DNA of 64,000 nt, taken from contig OZ017770.1 in NCBI GenBank assembly GCA_963969345.1, positions 10,906,180 through 10,970,179 of the forward strand, read 5' to 3'. Positions 52,812 through 63,900 of the stretch are shown in pieces (positions within the stretch are counted from its first letter, which is position 1; every line of letters begins with the position of its first letter). A model generated the notes under the pieces. The model was not told the DNA's origin. It made no database searches and saw nothing but the letters and a program-made list of their open reading frames with translations. The position numbers and the translations under genes are program-made. The stretch comes from Turbatrix aceti (Eukaryota; Nematoda; Chromadorea; Rhabditida; Panagrolaimidae).

Positions 52812-53894
52812 ATGAAGTTTGGCATTCAAATCTTTTTGGTCGTCGCTTTATTTTCTGTGTTGCAGGTAAGGATTTTTTGAATTCGTTAATCAAATCATTT
52901 TTAACATAATTTTTAGAACTACGCTAATTCATTAGATTGCGAATCAGTCAACGAAGCAGGTGAAAAAATAATAAATGCTGCCGGTGCGACTTGCGATTCC
53001 GCGGGACGTCTTGTAGACAGTGCAGGCAACATTATTAGTGACTCCATCGTTGCAGCGAAACAAGGACTAAAAAATGCAGGTAAAGCAGTTTCTGACGCCG
53101 CAAAAAATACGTACGATTCTGCTGGACATTTGGTTGACAGTGCCGGTAACGTAATTGGTGATGCTGCAAGAAAAACAAGCAGCGGAGCGTCCGACGCAGC
53201 TGAAGCAGTTCGCGATGGAGCAGGAAACGCAATGAACAGTGCCGGAAAAACAGCTTCTAACGCTGCTGGAGCCGTGCGCGACAGTGCTGGTCGTCTCGTT
53301 GACAGCGCTGGAAATGTTCTCAGTGATGCCGGTGACACAGCATCAGATGCCGCCGGTTATGTTCGCGACAAAACCGGTCGGCTTGTCGACAGTGCGGGCA
53401 ATGTCGTCAACGACGCAGCCGAAGGTACCAAACACGGTTTCCAAAGTGCAGGTGAAACCGTTTCTAACGCAGCCGGTGCAGTTCGTAATGCAGCCAGTCA
53501 ACTTGTAGATAACGTTCTCAGTGATGCGGGTGAAACTGCGTCAGATGCCGCTGGTTATGTTCGCGACAGCGCTGGTCGCCTCGTCGACAGTGCCGGTAAT
53601 GTCATCAACGACGCCACTGAAACTGTTTCAATTGCCGCAGGCGTGGTTCGAGATAAATCCGGCCGGCTTGTCGACACCGCTGACGACGTCGTCAATGACG
53701 CATCTGATAGCACTAAAAGTGGCTTTCAAAGTGCAGGTGAAACCGCTTTAAATGCAGCCAGAGCTGTGAGAGATGCGGCTGGCCGACTTGTCGACACTGT
53801 TGGCAATGTTTTTAATGATGCCGAGGACACTGCGTTTAATGCCGCAAAAGATTCCAAAGAAAAGGCGGGTCGGCTCGTCGACACTGAGTTCTAA
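52812..53894 (+). CDS. Secreted LEA-like repeat protein 1
   Basis: Exon 1 (52812-52865) encodes exactly 18 residues of signal peptide, M-K-F-G-I-Q-I-F-L-V-V-A-L-F-S-V-L-Q; exon 2 (52917-53894) encodes the rest, for 343 residues in total. After N-Y-A-N-S-L-D-C the protein is a hydrophilic array rich in Ala, Gly, Asp, Ser, Val and Arg. Nine modules contain G-R-L-V-D-S-A-G-N-V or variants. Distances between them run 40, 55, 29, 40, 26, 29, 40, 29 residues; 29 and 40 differ by one 11-mer, the period of group 3 LEA proteins. Such proteins are natively unfolded, helix-forming on drying, and protect membranes or proteins. Secretion is unusual for LEA proteins. Only two cysteines, both near the mature N-terminus. 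The stress role is inferred from composition; an apolipoprotein-like or structural secreted role is an alternative. Confidence 0.82.
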
Positions 53895-56821
53895 TAAGTG
53901 TCGTTCATAACCATTCTGACGCAGCTACAGCCGGTGCATCCTGTGAAAAAACGGGGCCTACTTAATTTTTTTTTACCGGATTATTGTGATTTGTTTGTAA
54001 AAAAACAAGAAAGTTTTTTTTGCATCTGTGCCTCTATGTATCTACAATTTATTGATTTTATTTATTGTTGTCTTAAATTGACTATAATATTTGAATTATT
54101 ATTTACCGTTTTAATAAATGTGTGTTTTGACATTGTAAACTTCATAGTACTGTTGGGTTGAAAAACAACTGAGTTTTTTTTATCTACTTGTATGGCAAAT
54201 TTTTAACTCATTTATTAATTCATGCAATTGTCAAAACGAAGGCGACAAATTTAGCGTTAAAATTATATATTGGTATTATAAGAAAGTGGTGCATCATTCC
54301 AAACTTTGCACATCGGAATTCAGCGAATACATCGGCGTGTTGACTTTGCATCTAAAATCTTTGTCAAACTCCGGATATCCCAAACAATTTGGTTGACTCG
54401 ACACTGATTTCAAGCATGGTCGTCTTCAAGCAAAAACCGGACTACTTCTGCGATTGTTCTTTTTTGTACAAAGTCAAACCATGCGTAATCTAAAAAAATT
54501 GATTTGAAGTAAACTGTTCAAGTCATGGCAGACGACGTTTTTTAAACCCATGTCTATACCAACGTCTTGACATGACCACCGCTTTGTCAACCGTAGTTAA
54601 AAGCTTGTGGAAAGTCAAGACGGATTCAACATACCTAAAATTAGTTTTTTCAATTTGAATTATGTAAACTAACCTAACGGAAAAGTTATACTGCTCAACG
54701 TGGGTTCATACATAGCATTGACCATCGTCGGAAATTGTATAAAAATTTGTTTCTTTGGTGTTTGTTGCAAAAAATTCCAAACATCAAAAATCGTGAAACA
54801 ATGCTATTTTCATTTCGAAAAAATCTTTGATATAAATTTTCATAATGTAGTATTTGTGGTACGTGTTGTGTTTTTTATGTACGACGGGTTTGTAGAGCTA
54901 AACTAGTATGGCCATCCTGCTTTTACTACCAAACTTTCCACTAAAATGTTACATTAGTAATTTTTTATGTCATTTTTTTCAATCGTTTGATGCAGTCAAG
55001 AGTGTATAAATTGAAAAAAACTGCGGTAACTTGCTTCCAGCTTTGCAAGATTGAGCTGTAAGTCCTGTCATCTTTTTTTGAATGTCTCGAAACTTGGGTT
55101 TTAGAAACTCTGCAAATTCGTTCCACAGTCGAATGTCTAGAAAGCCAGCAACGACACGTTGATTAATTTTTTGTCCTTCAATCATTGAGTCGACGATGTA
55201 TCTGTACGATGGCTGAGCAACTACATTGTATTTGTCCCGTTGAAATTTTGGGACTACTATACAACAGCTCTCCATCGATCGCAAAAACACCGCCATGGGT
55301 TTTTTTTGGGCACAGCCCCCCCCCCATAGGAGTTTGATTATCTGTAGGAAACAGCCCCCAAGCCGGATTTTCAAACATGTTTTTTGGGGGGTTATTGCAG
55401 TGCTATATCACCCCCTCAAATTTGAAAATCCAGTGACTTATCCCAGAAATCAAAAAAAAGGATTACGGTGGCATTTTTGTGCAAAAATTTGTATGAAAGA
55501 GGCCCCATGTATGCCATTGTATTCATTAGACAGCGGTTGTTTTTGTTTTCTCTCTGTCGTCAAAGGGGTAAAACCATGAAATCGTACAAAAATTCGTCTA
55601 CTGCGGAATGGCTGCTGGGTATGTTTTTTTTTGTGTTTATGGAAATTATGGGGGGCCATTGTAGCGCTACAACAGTTTCCTATTTGATGTGGGGGACTGT
55701 TGTGACGCTACAACAGCCTCCCATATTCGAAAATTCGATTGAATATAATTTGTATTCTAAAATATCCCGTGGGCATATTTTTCAACCTCAGGGGGGCTCA
55801 AAGTATAGTAGCGCCACTACCTTATAGAACAGCCCCCCATTTTCTCAATAAACCCGATTTCTGTATGATAGCCCCCCACAGATGGGGGGCTTTATCACAT
55901 GGAGCATGGGGAATTAAAAGTGAAGGAGGGGCTGATGTATAATAGACCCAAAATTTTTTTATCAAAAGGTAAGTTTTTCACTGGTTGTTGCAAAAAAAGT
56001 AAACATTTCTGACGCAAAAATATTTTTTCTGTTATTTATCATATCTCACATTGCATTTTAACTGATTTTTCATGTAAAATTTTTTCTCATATTGTATTTC
56101 ATTTCAAAATATTTTATTACTACGTTACTTAATAAATGATTTTATGTACTCAAAAATGCTAATCAGATGTAATTTTCTTATAGTTGATTTGGTAGTGTTT
56201 AGATGAGATTAATCATTTTTGTATTTGCTCTGGAAAACACAAATTTGATTTGTTGTTTTCGAAGCAACGGTTGTGAATTAAAAAGAAACAGTTTTTAAAA
56301 ACAAAAAAAAACAATTTAAATTTTAATATTTGTTTTTTGACATTTTAAAACGGTCTGTCACAAATCATAACCTTTTGTCGATCACTTTTGTTTCCCAATT
56401 TTAATCATTGCATTTTAACAATTATTTTTAGGTCACGAAACGCACGTGTTGGGGTACTCTCTACATTTTATTCCAAACATCACTCAAAAAAAGAGGATGC
56501 CGGCCAAACATCACTTTAAGGAAAAATGAACTACCCAAAAGCAAACGCTAAAGTGCAATACACTAAATGGAACAACATGTTTTTAGTTGGATTCAAATAT
56601 AACATATGGCGTAAATTTTTCAGCAAATTTTTGAAGTAAAAATACTCAAACTTTAGGTTTTTTATGGTTGGCTGGGCAGTATCAAACATTACTTGCTTAG
56701 TCCCAGAACAATGTTTTTTGTTTGATTGTTGTGTTCTAATTATAAAAATAGAGCATTGTTCTTTATTTTTTGTTATTGTATCATCGAGGACAAAGAACCG
56801 GAGATCAAAACAATAATAAAA
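53895..56821. other. Intergenic region between the LEA-like paralogues
   Basis: Nearly 3 kb. It contains a 131-codon minus-strand frame at 54979-55374 with no recognised family, and a 600-bp patch (55290-55900) full of AGCCCCCC/GGGGGGCT blocks. The remainder is AT-rich. No gene called. Confidence 0.5.
55295..55900. repeat. Patch of AGCCCCC/GGGGGCT blocks in both orientations
   Basis: At least eight blocks of C6-C11 or G5-G7 joined to AG/CT occur here in alternating orientation. Within it, TGTAGCGCTACAACAG and TGTGACGCTACAACAG are near repeats. It may be the end region of a degraded mobile element, but no terminal repeat with target duplication could be defined. Confidence 0.5.
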
Positions 56822-56844
56822 GTTGATAGAAAGTTCCGATCAAC
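56822..56844. promoter_or_regulatory. Heat-shock-element-like palindrome upstream of LEA-like gene 2
   Basis: A 6-bp inverted repeat (GTTGAT...ATCAAC) encloses GAAAGTTC, which fits the nGAAnnTTCn heat-shock-factor half-site pair. It lies about 100 bp upstream of a TATA box on the same promoter. Function is inferred from sequence alone. Confidence 0.35.
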
Positions 56845-56883
56845 AACTTTGCCCAATGAGATTTTGGTTATTTTGGCATCCCT

Positions 56884-56907
56884 CCTCTAGGGCAACAATC
56901 CTAGAGG
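56884..56907. promoter_or_regulatory. 8-bp inverted repeat in the LEA-like gene 2 promoter
   Basis: CCTCTAGG and CCTAGAGG separated by 8 bp, about 20 bp upstream of the TATA box. Could be a dimeric factor site. No factor is assigned. Confidence 0.35.
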
Positions 56908-56926
56908 ATGGCCCCCAACATCGGTG

Positions 56927-56934
56927 TATATAAG
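56927..56934 (+). promoter_or_regulatory. TATA box of LEA-like gene 2
   Basis: TATATAAG in a short G/C-richer setting, predicting transcription start near 56960. The leader would then run to the acceptor GTTTTTAG at about 57153, either as a 5' UTR intron or an outron removed by trans-splicing. Confidence 0.5.
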
Positions 56935-57165
56935 AACGCAAGCAGCTAGCAAACGACAATCTCCTAGTCTTATTTGTTTTTGATCGTAGTTCGATGCTTT
57001 TGCTTCAAGAAGTTAATAAAAGTGTTGACTTAGTTTGAGCGAGAGCCTAACCCTTACCGCCTACCCCCATAAAAGCTTTGCTGATCCTAGAATCTGTTTT
57101 CTAAGCGCCAAGTTTAAAAAAAATATTTAAATCATTTAATGATTTGTTTTTAGTTACAATTTACA

Positions 57166-57926
57166 ATGAAGTTTTTCGCCGATGTCATTTTGTTTGCCGC
57201 TCTTTTGTCTCTACAATTGGTAAGTATATATATACATTTTATCCTATATAATTTTACAACATGCAATTACAGACTTACGCCAGATCCTTGGACGGTGCAG
57301 GTGATGCGATTAAAAACACAGCCTCGGATGCTCGTGACGCTGCTGGCAATGCCGTATCCGCCACTGGAGATAAACTCAACGAAGCGGGATCCGCTATTGA
57401 TCGCAGTCTAAGCCGTAACTCACGTGCCGCTAATGGAGCAGGTGATGTTGCCGACGCTGCAAGTGAAAAAATCTCTAATGCTGCTGGCGCAACAAAACAA
57501 GGACTCAAAAATGCCGGTGAAACGATTAGTGACACTGCAAAAAATGCGCGCGACAAAGCTTCTGATGTAGCTGAAAATGTTCATGATCGAGTTAATCGTG
57601 CTGCTGATTCAGCTGGCGAAGTGATTGACAACGCGAATGCAAAGACTTCTGATGCTGCTGAAGATGCCGGTGGCATTGTTAACAAGGCTGGCAGTGTTAT
57701 CAGCGACGCAGCCAGTGCCACCAAGCACGGTTTTCAAAATGCAGGTGCAGCTGTTTCCGATGCCGCCGGATCTGTTTACCACGGTGCAGGTCGCGCTGTT
57801 GACAGCACTGGCAATGCCATCAGCGATGCCGCCGGTGCTACCAAGGACGGACTCAAAAGTGCCGGTCACAGCGTAGCTGACGCTGCCGGTGAAGCTCGCG
57901 ACAAAGCTGCAGACATTGTTGATTAA
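57166..57926 (+). CDS. Secreted LEA-like repeat protein 2
   Basis: A paralogue of the gene 3.3 kb upstream, on the same strand. Exon 1 (57166-57219) is again exactly 54 nt and encodes the signal sequence M-K-F-F-A-D-V-I-L-F-A-A-L-L-S-L-Q-L; exon 2 (57273-57926) completes 235 residues. The mature start T-Y-A-R-S-L-D mirrors N-Y-A-N-S-L-D in the paralogue. The body is Ala/Asp/Gly-rich with units such as A-T-K-H-G-F-Q-N-A-G, V-D-S-T-G-N-A-I-S-D-A-A-G and E-A-R-D-K-A, and lacks internal hydrophobic stretches or cysteines. A TATA box and a heat-shock-like palindrome lie upstream. The protein is shorter and its repeats are more diverged than in paralogue 1. Desiccation or osmotic protection in an extracellular or luminal space is a reasonable guess, not shown. 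Confidence 0.82.
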
Positions 57927-59730
57927 TCCTTGACGAATGTTAGACCTGAAAAGACGCAGCAGGCCAACAGTATCTTCTGTGCTCAGCCTTAAACATTTTA
58001 AAAGATTTGTCGCAATTTTTTATCGCCATGATCATATTATTCGGCATGCTACAAAAAAAATAAAATTTTAACGAAAACCAATCTGAAAAAAGAGGCCAAA
58101 ATTTTTTTAACTTAAAAAAAAAATTACCAACAGAATGATTTGTCAATGAAAAAAGAAATGGTAATTGAATACCACAAAATTGTCAATTGAGACAAGGATT
58201 TGTTTTTTTCAATAAAAAAGTTAAACAACTTGCATTCAAAATTTGTCATAAAAAAAACTGAGTACGTTATTGGACGCAAGGATTTGTCTATTTCTGCTCC
58301 GGATTCTATGTTCTCGTGTAATTGCATTTCAAACGCGCCCCATTATCACCAAGAAAGCTCGTGCTCTTCTTGAATTCAAAAAATACTACGCCTACCAAAG
58401 TCATGTTCAGGATTTCGGAGGAAGACTTCGTCAATTGTAATAATTTGACCTGCTTACATCTGTCCAAACACACAAAAGTTCAGAGTCAATATCAGTAGGC
58501 GCCCAAGCATTTGTCATAAAAGGAACCGTATAAAAACCGACCGAAAATTTGTTTTCCGTCATCCACCGGAGTGCAAGAAAGTCAACTTTGATGCGATCGA
58601 TCCGCTTTTTTGTCGATATTGACGGCATTGGACGTAGACAGCCCGCTGCCAGCGTAAACCGATTGACGTCATCTCCTTTTTTGTACCGATCATCGTTGTT
58701 GAATGCCGCAACCGCTATGCGACGTTGTCAAAATATAGCAAACTTTTGTTGTTATTTATTTATTTATTTATTTACTTATTTCACCATTACTCAGTGATTA
58801 GTGGTCATTAGACCATTTGTTAGGAGGCACAAATTTTGTTGTTACTCGTTATGTAAATATTTTTCATTAGGCAGGTATCGAAATTACTAAATCAAATTTT
58901 TCTTAATAAAAAAATTATATATGTTTATACAAAATTGGTTGCAATTTAAAAAAAAGTTATTCTTTTGTTTGACGTGAACAGTCACTGCCAAACAAAAAAA
59001 TCAATGATTGGAAACATTTTTGACTGGCTGTTCAACAGTCAAAAACAACAACGCTGTGCAAGTGGCTTTGACCTATGTATTTATGCGCAGTCAGTAGTTG
59101 ACTCTACTAGCAATCATGCACATGTTTGTTGCCAGGTTTTAGCCGCTCTTCGCGGCGATACATTTTTTCCCTGTCGGTTTTTTTTCTTATTCTTCTCATT
59201 ATCAACGTTTGCGATGTCAATGTTATTCTTCTTGCTTTTCAGTTCAAAATTGTTTTTCTACAAGGAATAAATTTTTCTGCATAAACTGACAAGGTTTGTA
59301 AAACGTTGACACTCATATGTAGTTTTTTTGCCTATTTATCAACTAGTTTTCACCCAGTTAAACAATCTTTTTTATTAATGGTATTTTTAGTTTTTTCTGT
59401 AAACATTAAGAATCAAACATATTGTTCTAATTGGTATAAGAAACGTGCACCAAACCTTCTCACTATGTCGGGTGGCTTCTCATACGCGCGTTATATTTAC
59501 CATAATTGTGGTTTTTGTGAAGCAAAATCGAAAATTCAGGATAGTGATACTATTCAGAATTTGTTGACATTTGAAAAAATATACATATGTATTCGTGCTC
59601 GCCGAAGTTGGCTGTGACGTTGTCTGTGGTCACAAAATGTTGTATCACAAAATATAATCACGTGTAATGATAACACGTGTAATGATAACATTTGTTTGCA
59701 TGGATACACTATATCACCAAGAATGTTGTA
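57927..59730. other. Intergenic region
   Basis: 1.8 kb of AT-rich DNA after the second LEA-like gene, including a (TTTA)n tract at about 58752-58780. Short reading frames show no recognised family. Confidence 0.5.
58752..58780. repeat. (TTTA)n microsatellite
   Basis: Seven or so tandem TTTA units, the last one imperfect. Confidence 0.85.
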
Positions 59731-59731
59731 A

Positions 59732-59940
59732 TACAGTAGCGCTCAAAAGTTTAAGGACAAACATATTTTTGTGTATTTGCTACCTTTAACAGCAGTGGTT
59801 CAAGCTGGTATTTTTTTTGACAAACATTCTTACACATACCTTTAATATTGCCAAGTTTCGGACAAATTGGATTGGAACCAAATTTTTGCCGTCTTAATTT
59901 GTTGTTAGTGCGTATTCAAAAGTTTAAGGACAAGTTGTTT
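59732..59940. mobile_element. Tc1-like terminal region (IR/DR type), solo end
   Basis: TACAGTAGCGCTCAAAAGTTT begins at 59732 with the TA of a Tc1/mariner target, and CAAAAGTTTAAGGACAA occurs at 59744-59760 and again as a direct repeat at 59918-59934. This 174-bp spacing of two transposase-binding-like repeats is the IR/DR layout of Tc1-like elements. No transposase or opposite end is visible, so this is a remnant or the end of a truncated copy. Confidence 0.65.
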
Positions 59941-60082
59941 GACCGGCATTTTTTACAGGTTTTTCTGCTGTTCATACCTTCATATCGGGGAAGTATTTAA
60001 TTGTTTGGAAACGATACAGACATTTCCCGGTAAAACAGAGGGCGACTGGCTTTATTTTCTAAAATCCAGCTTCTCTTTGTTG

Positions 60083-60775
60083 TCTCATAAATGTCCCAAA
60101 ATGATTGTACTTACTATTTACACTCCTCAAAGTTAACCAACACGCTGTTGTAACGCGTGTCTTCAAGAAAAATTTTTTTTTGCATGTTGAGGGAGAACCT
60201 CAAGTTCACCCATGTTGATAAAAATGAAAATTCCGGCAAACACCAAGCTGTGAAATGAAGTCCTTAAAAACGTTGCCTGCACACTGCTTGACATAATGAA
60301 TATTGACCTTTGGTATAATCTGGCCAAAATTAGGGTCAACTGATGGGTATTTTGCATTTAAAACAGCAAGCGTACCTTATGGCATCACCACAAAACGTTT
60401 TGAACATCAATTGCTCAATTCAGAAAATTTTTGGCTTTGGCTCAATTTTTGATGTTGATGTTCAACGATTAAGTTAGACTGAATAATAATTTTCGGAAAT
60501 AAACAGGTTCAAAGAGAATCAATATTCATTATGACAAGCAGTGTGTAAGCAACGTTTTTGAGCTACGGGACTTGTTTTCACAGCTCGGTGTTTGCCGGAA
60601 TTTTTATTTTTGTCAACATGGGTGAATTTGAGATTCTCCTTTAAAATGCAAAAAAAAATTTTCTTGAAGACACGCGTTACAACACCGTGTTGGTTAACTT
60701 TGGGTACTTTGAGGATAACTTTGTCTCATAAATGACAGAAAATGATTGTATAATACTTACTATTTACAAAGTTGA
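60083..60775. repeat. Large inverted repeat flanked by short direct repeats
   Basis: The left arm (about 60125-60307) and right arm (about 60519-60713) are imperfect reverse complements of roughly 180 bp, with a 210-bp loop. Ends read GTTAACCAACACG and CGTGTTGGTTAAC. Outside the arms, CTCATAAATG...ATTGTA...ACTTACTATTTAC is present in direct orientation at about 60085 and 60724. It resembles a foldback element or two head-to-head copies of a short transposon end. Confidence 0.75.
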
Positions 60776-60907
60776 TTTCTGAAACACAAAATCCCCCAAA
60801 TCTGCACTGAAAAAAATCAAGTCAGGAAAAACAGCCAAATTAGGCTGTTTTAGTGCTATTTTCAAAAACGGCAGTTTTCTCTGACACATTTCTGGCTGTA
60901 AAAACTG

Positions 60908-63900
60908 GTATGTACTGTAACTTATGATTTTTTCATGTTTTGTATCATTATGGTCAAAAATCACCACACAATAAAAAAACAATCAGAATGCTTTTAGTAC
61001 ATGTCATCACAATTACTGACAAAAATAAATTTAAAACTCGTCAAAAAATTCTTCAAAAGACAATGAATAATCAAGATATAAACTGTTCGTTACTTCGCCA
61101 AAATAAAAGTAACAAAATAAGAACAAAAGCTGAATGTTACTCTGTAGAAAAGTAGTATAATAGGAGCAAAAAATGTTACTGCATAAAAACGCAAAACAAA
61201 AGATAACATATTTGCGACAAAAGTTAAATGTTACTACGTGGAAAAGTAATACAATAAGGAAAAAATATGTTATTTCTAAACAACATTTTGCGCTACTATT
61301 ATATTACTTTTCGTTTAACAAAATTTTTAACTTTTACGCATAATTCGCTGCAAAGTTGTACGACGTTTTTTGATTTTGAATATAATAGGCAGGTAGCGGG
61401 AAATAATCACCAAGCAATTAAAAAAAGCAAACAGAATGCTGAAAGCTTGCCTAAAATGTATGCTAATCTGTCACTTGCGCAGATGGTAAATTCTCAATTA
61501 AAATTAGATTTAAGTATGTACTGTAACTTATGATTTTTTCATGTTTTGTATCATTATGGTCAAAAATTACCACACAATTAAAAAACAATCAGAATGCTTT
61601 TAGCACAAACTATCACAATTACTGACAAAAATAAATTTAAAACTCGTCAAAAATTAGTTACTCTTGAGAAGTAACACGCTAACAGCCTCCAAAAGACAAT
61701 GAATAATCAACATATAAACTGTTCGTTACTCCGCCAAAAAGTAACAAAATAAGAACAAAAGCTGAATGTTACTCTGTAGAAAAGTAGTATAATAGGAGCA
61801 AAAAATGTTACTGCATAAAAACGCAAAACAAAAGATAACATATTTGCGACAAAAGTTAAATGTTACTACGTGGAAAAGTAATACAATATGGAAAAAATAT
61901 GTTATTTCTAAATAACATTTTGCGCTACCATTATATTACTTTTCGTTTAACAAAATTTTTAACTTTTACGCATAATTCGCCGCAAAGTTGTACGACGTTT
62001 TTTTATTTTTTATATAATAGGCAGGTAGCGGGAAATAATCACCAAACAATTAAAAAAAAACAATCAGAATGCTTTTAGCACAAACTATCACAATTACTGA
62101 CAAAAATAAATTTAAAACTCGTCAAAAATAGTTACTCTTGAGAAGTAACACGCTAACGGCCTCCAAAAGACAATGAATAATCAACATATAAACTGTTCGT
62201 TACTCCGCCAAAAAGTAACAAAATAAGAACAAAAGCTGAATGTTACTCTGTAGAAAAGTAGCATAATAGGAGCAAAAAATGTTACTGCATAAAAACGTAA
62301 AACAAAAGATAACACATTTGCGACAAAAGTTAAATGTTACTACTTGGAAAAGTAATACAATAAGGAAAAAATATGTTATTTCTAAATAACATTTTGCGCT
62401 ACTATTATATTACTTTTCGTTTAACAAAATTTTTAACTTTTACGCATAATTCGCCGCAAAGTTGTACGACGTTTTTTGATTTTTTATATAATAGGCAGGT
62501 AGCGGGAAATAATCACCAAACAATTAAAAAAACAATCAGAATGCATAAAGCTTGCCTAAAATGTATGCTAATCTGTCACTTGCGCAGATGGTAAATTCTC
62601 AATATAAAATTAGATTTAAGTATGTACTGTAACTTATGATTTTTTTATGTTTTGTATCATTATGGTCAAAAATTACCACACAATTAAAAAAACAATCAGA
62701 ATGCTTTTAGCACAAACTATCACAATTACTGACAAAAATAAATTTAAAACTCGTCAAAAATAGTTACTCTTGAGAAGTAACACGCTAACAGCCTCCAAAA
62801 GACAATGAATAATCAACATATAAACTGTTCGTTACTCCGCCAAAAAGTAACAAAATAAGAACAAAAGCTGAATGTTACTCTGTAGAAAAGTAGCATAATA
62901 GGAGCAAAAAATGTTACTGCATAAAAACGCAAAACAAAAGATAACATATTTGCGACAAAAGTTAAATGTTACTACTTGGAAAAGTAATACAATAAGGAAA
63001 AAATATGTTATTTCTAAATAACATTTTGCGTTACTATTATATTACTTTTCGTTTAACAAAATTTTTAACTTTTACGCATAATTCGCCGCAAAGTTGTACG
63101 ACGTTTTTTGATTTTTTATATAATAGGCAGGTAGCGGGAAATAATCACCAAACAATTAAAAAAAACAATCAGAATGCTTTTAGCACAAACTATCACAATT
63201 ACTGACAAAAATAAATTTAAAACTCGTCAAAAATAGTTGCTCTTGAGAAGTAACACGCTAACAGCCTCCAAAAGACAATGAATAATCAACATATAAACTG
63301 TTCGTTACTCCGCCAAAAAGTAACAAAATAAGAACAAAAGCTGAATGTTACTCTGTAGAAAAGTAGCATAATAGGAGCAAAAAATGTTACTGCATAAAAA
63401 CGCAAAACAAAAGATAACATATTTGCGACAAAAGTTAAATGTTACTACTTGGAAAAGTAATACAATAAGGAAAAAATATGTTATTTCTAAATAACATTTT
63501 GCGTTACTATTATATTACTTTTCGTTTAACAAAATTTTTAACTTTTACGCATAATTCGCCGCAAAGTTGTACGACGTTTTTTGATTTTTTATATAATAGG
63601 CAGGTAGCGGGAAATAATCACTAAACCATTAAAAAAAAACAATCAGAATGCTTTTAGCACAAACTATCACAATTACTGACAAAAATAAATTTAAAACTCG
63701 TCAAAAATAGTTACTCTTGAGAAGTAACACGCTAACAGCCTCCAAAAGACAATGAATAATCAACATATAAACTGTTCGTTACTCCGCCAAAAAGTAACAA
63801 AATAAGAACAAAAGCTGAATGTTACTCTGTAGAAAAGTAGTATAATAGGAGCAAAAAATGTTACTGCATAAAAACGCAAAACAAAAGATAACATATTTGC

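Noticed and set aside
52919..53338. 139-codon minus-strand frame opposite the first LEA-like gene (and 57275-57556 opposite the second)
   Set aside because: A shadow of the Ala/Asp/Ser-rich repeat on the coding strand; no start context or signal and no family.
54979..55374. 131-codon minus-strand frame between the LEA-like genes
   Set aside because: The middle part looks slightly protein-like, but I recognise no family and the upstream end lies in a C-run repeat; kept out for lack of support.
61267..63205. Repeated small proteins starting M-L-F-L-N-N-I-L-R
   Set aside because: They recur with the satellite period and end at different places; a by-product of the repeat unit.
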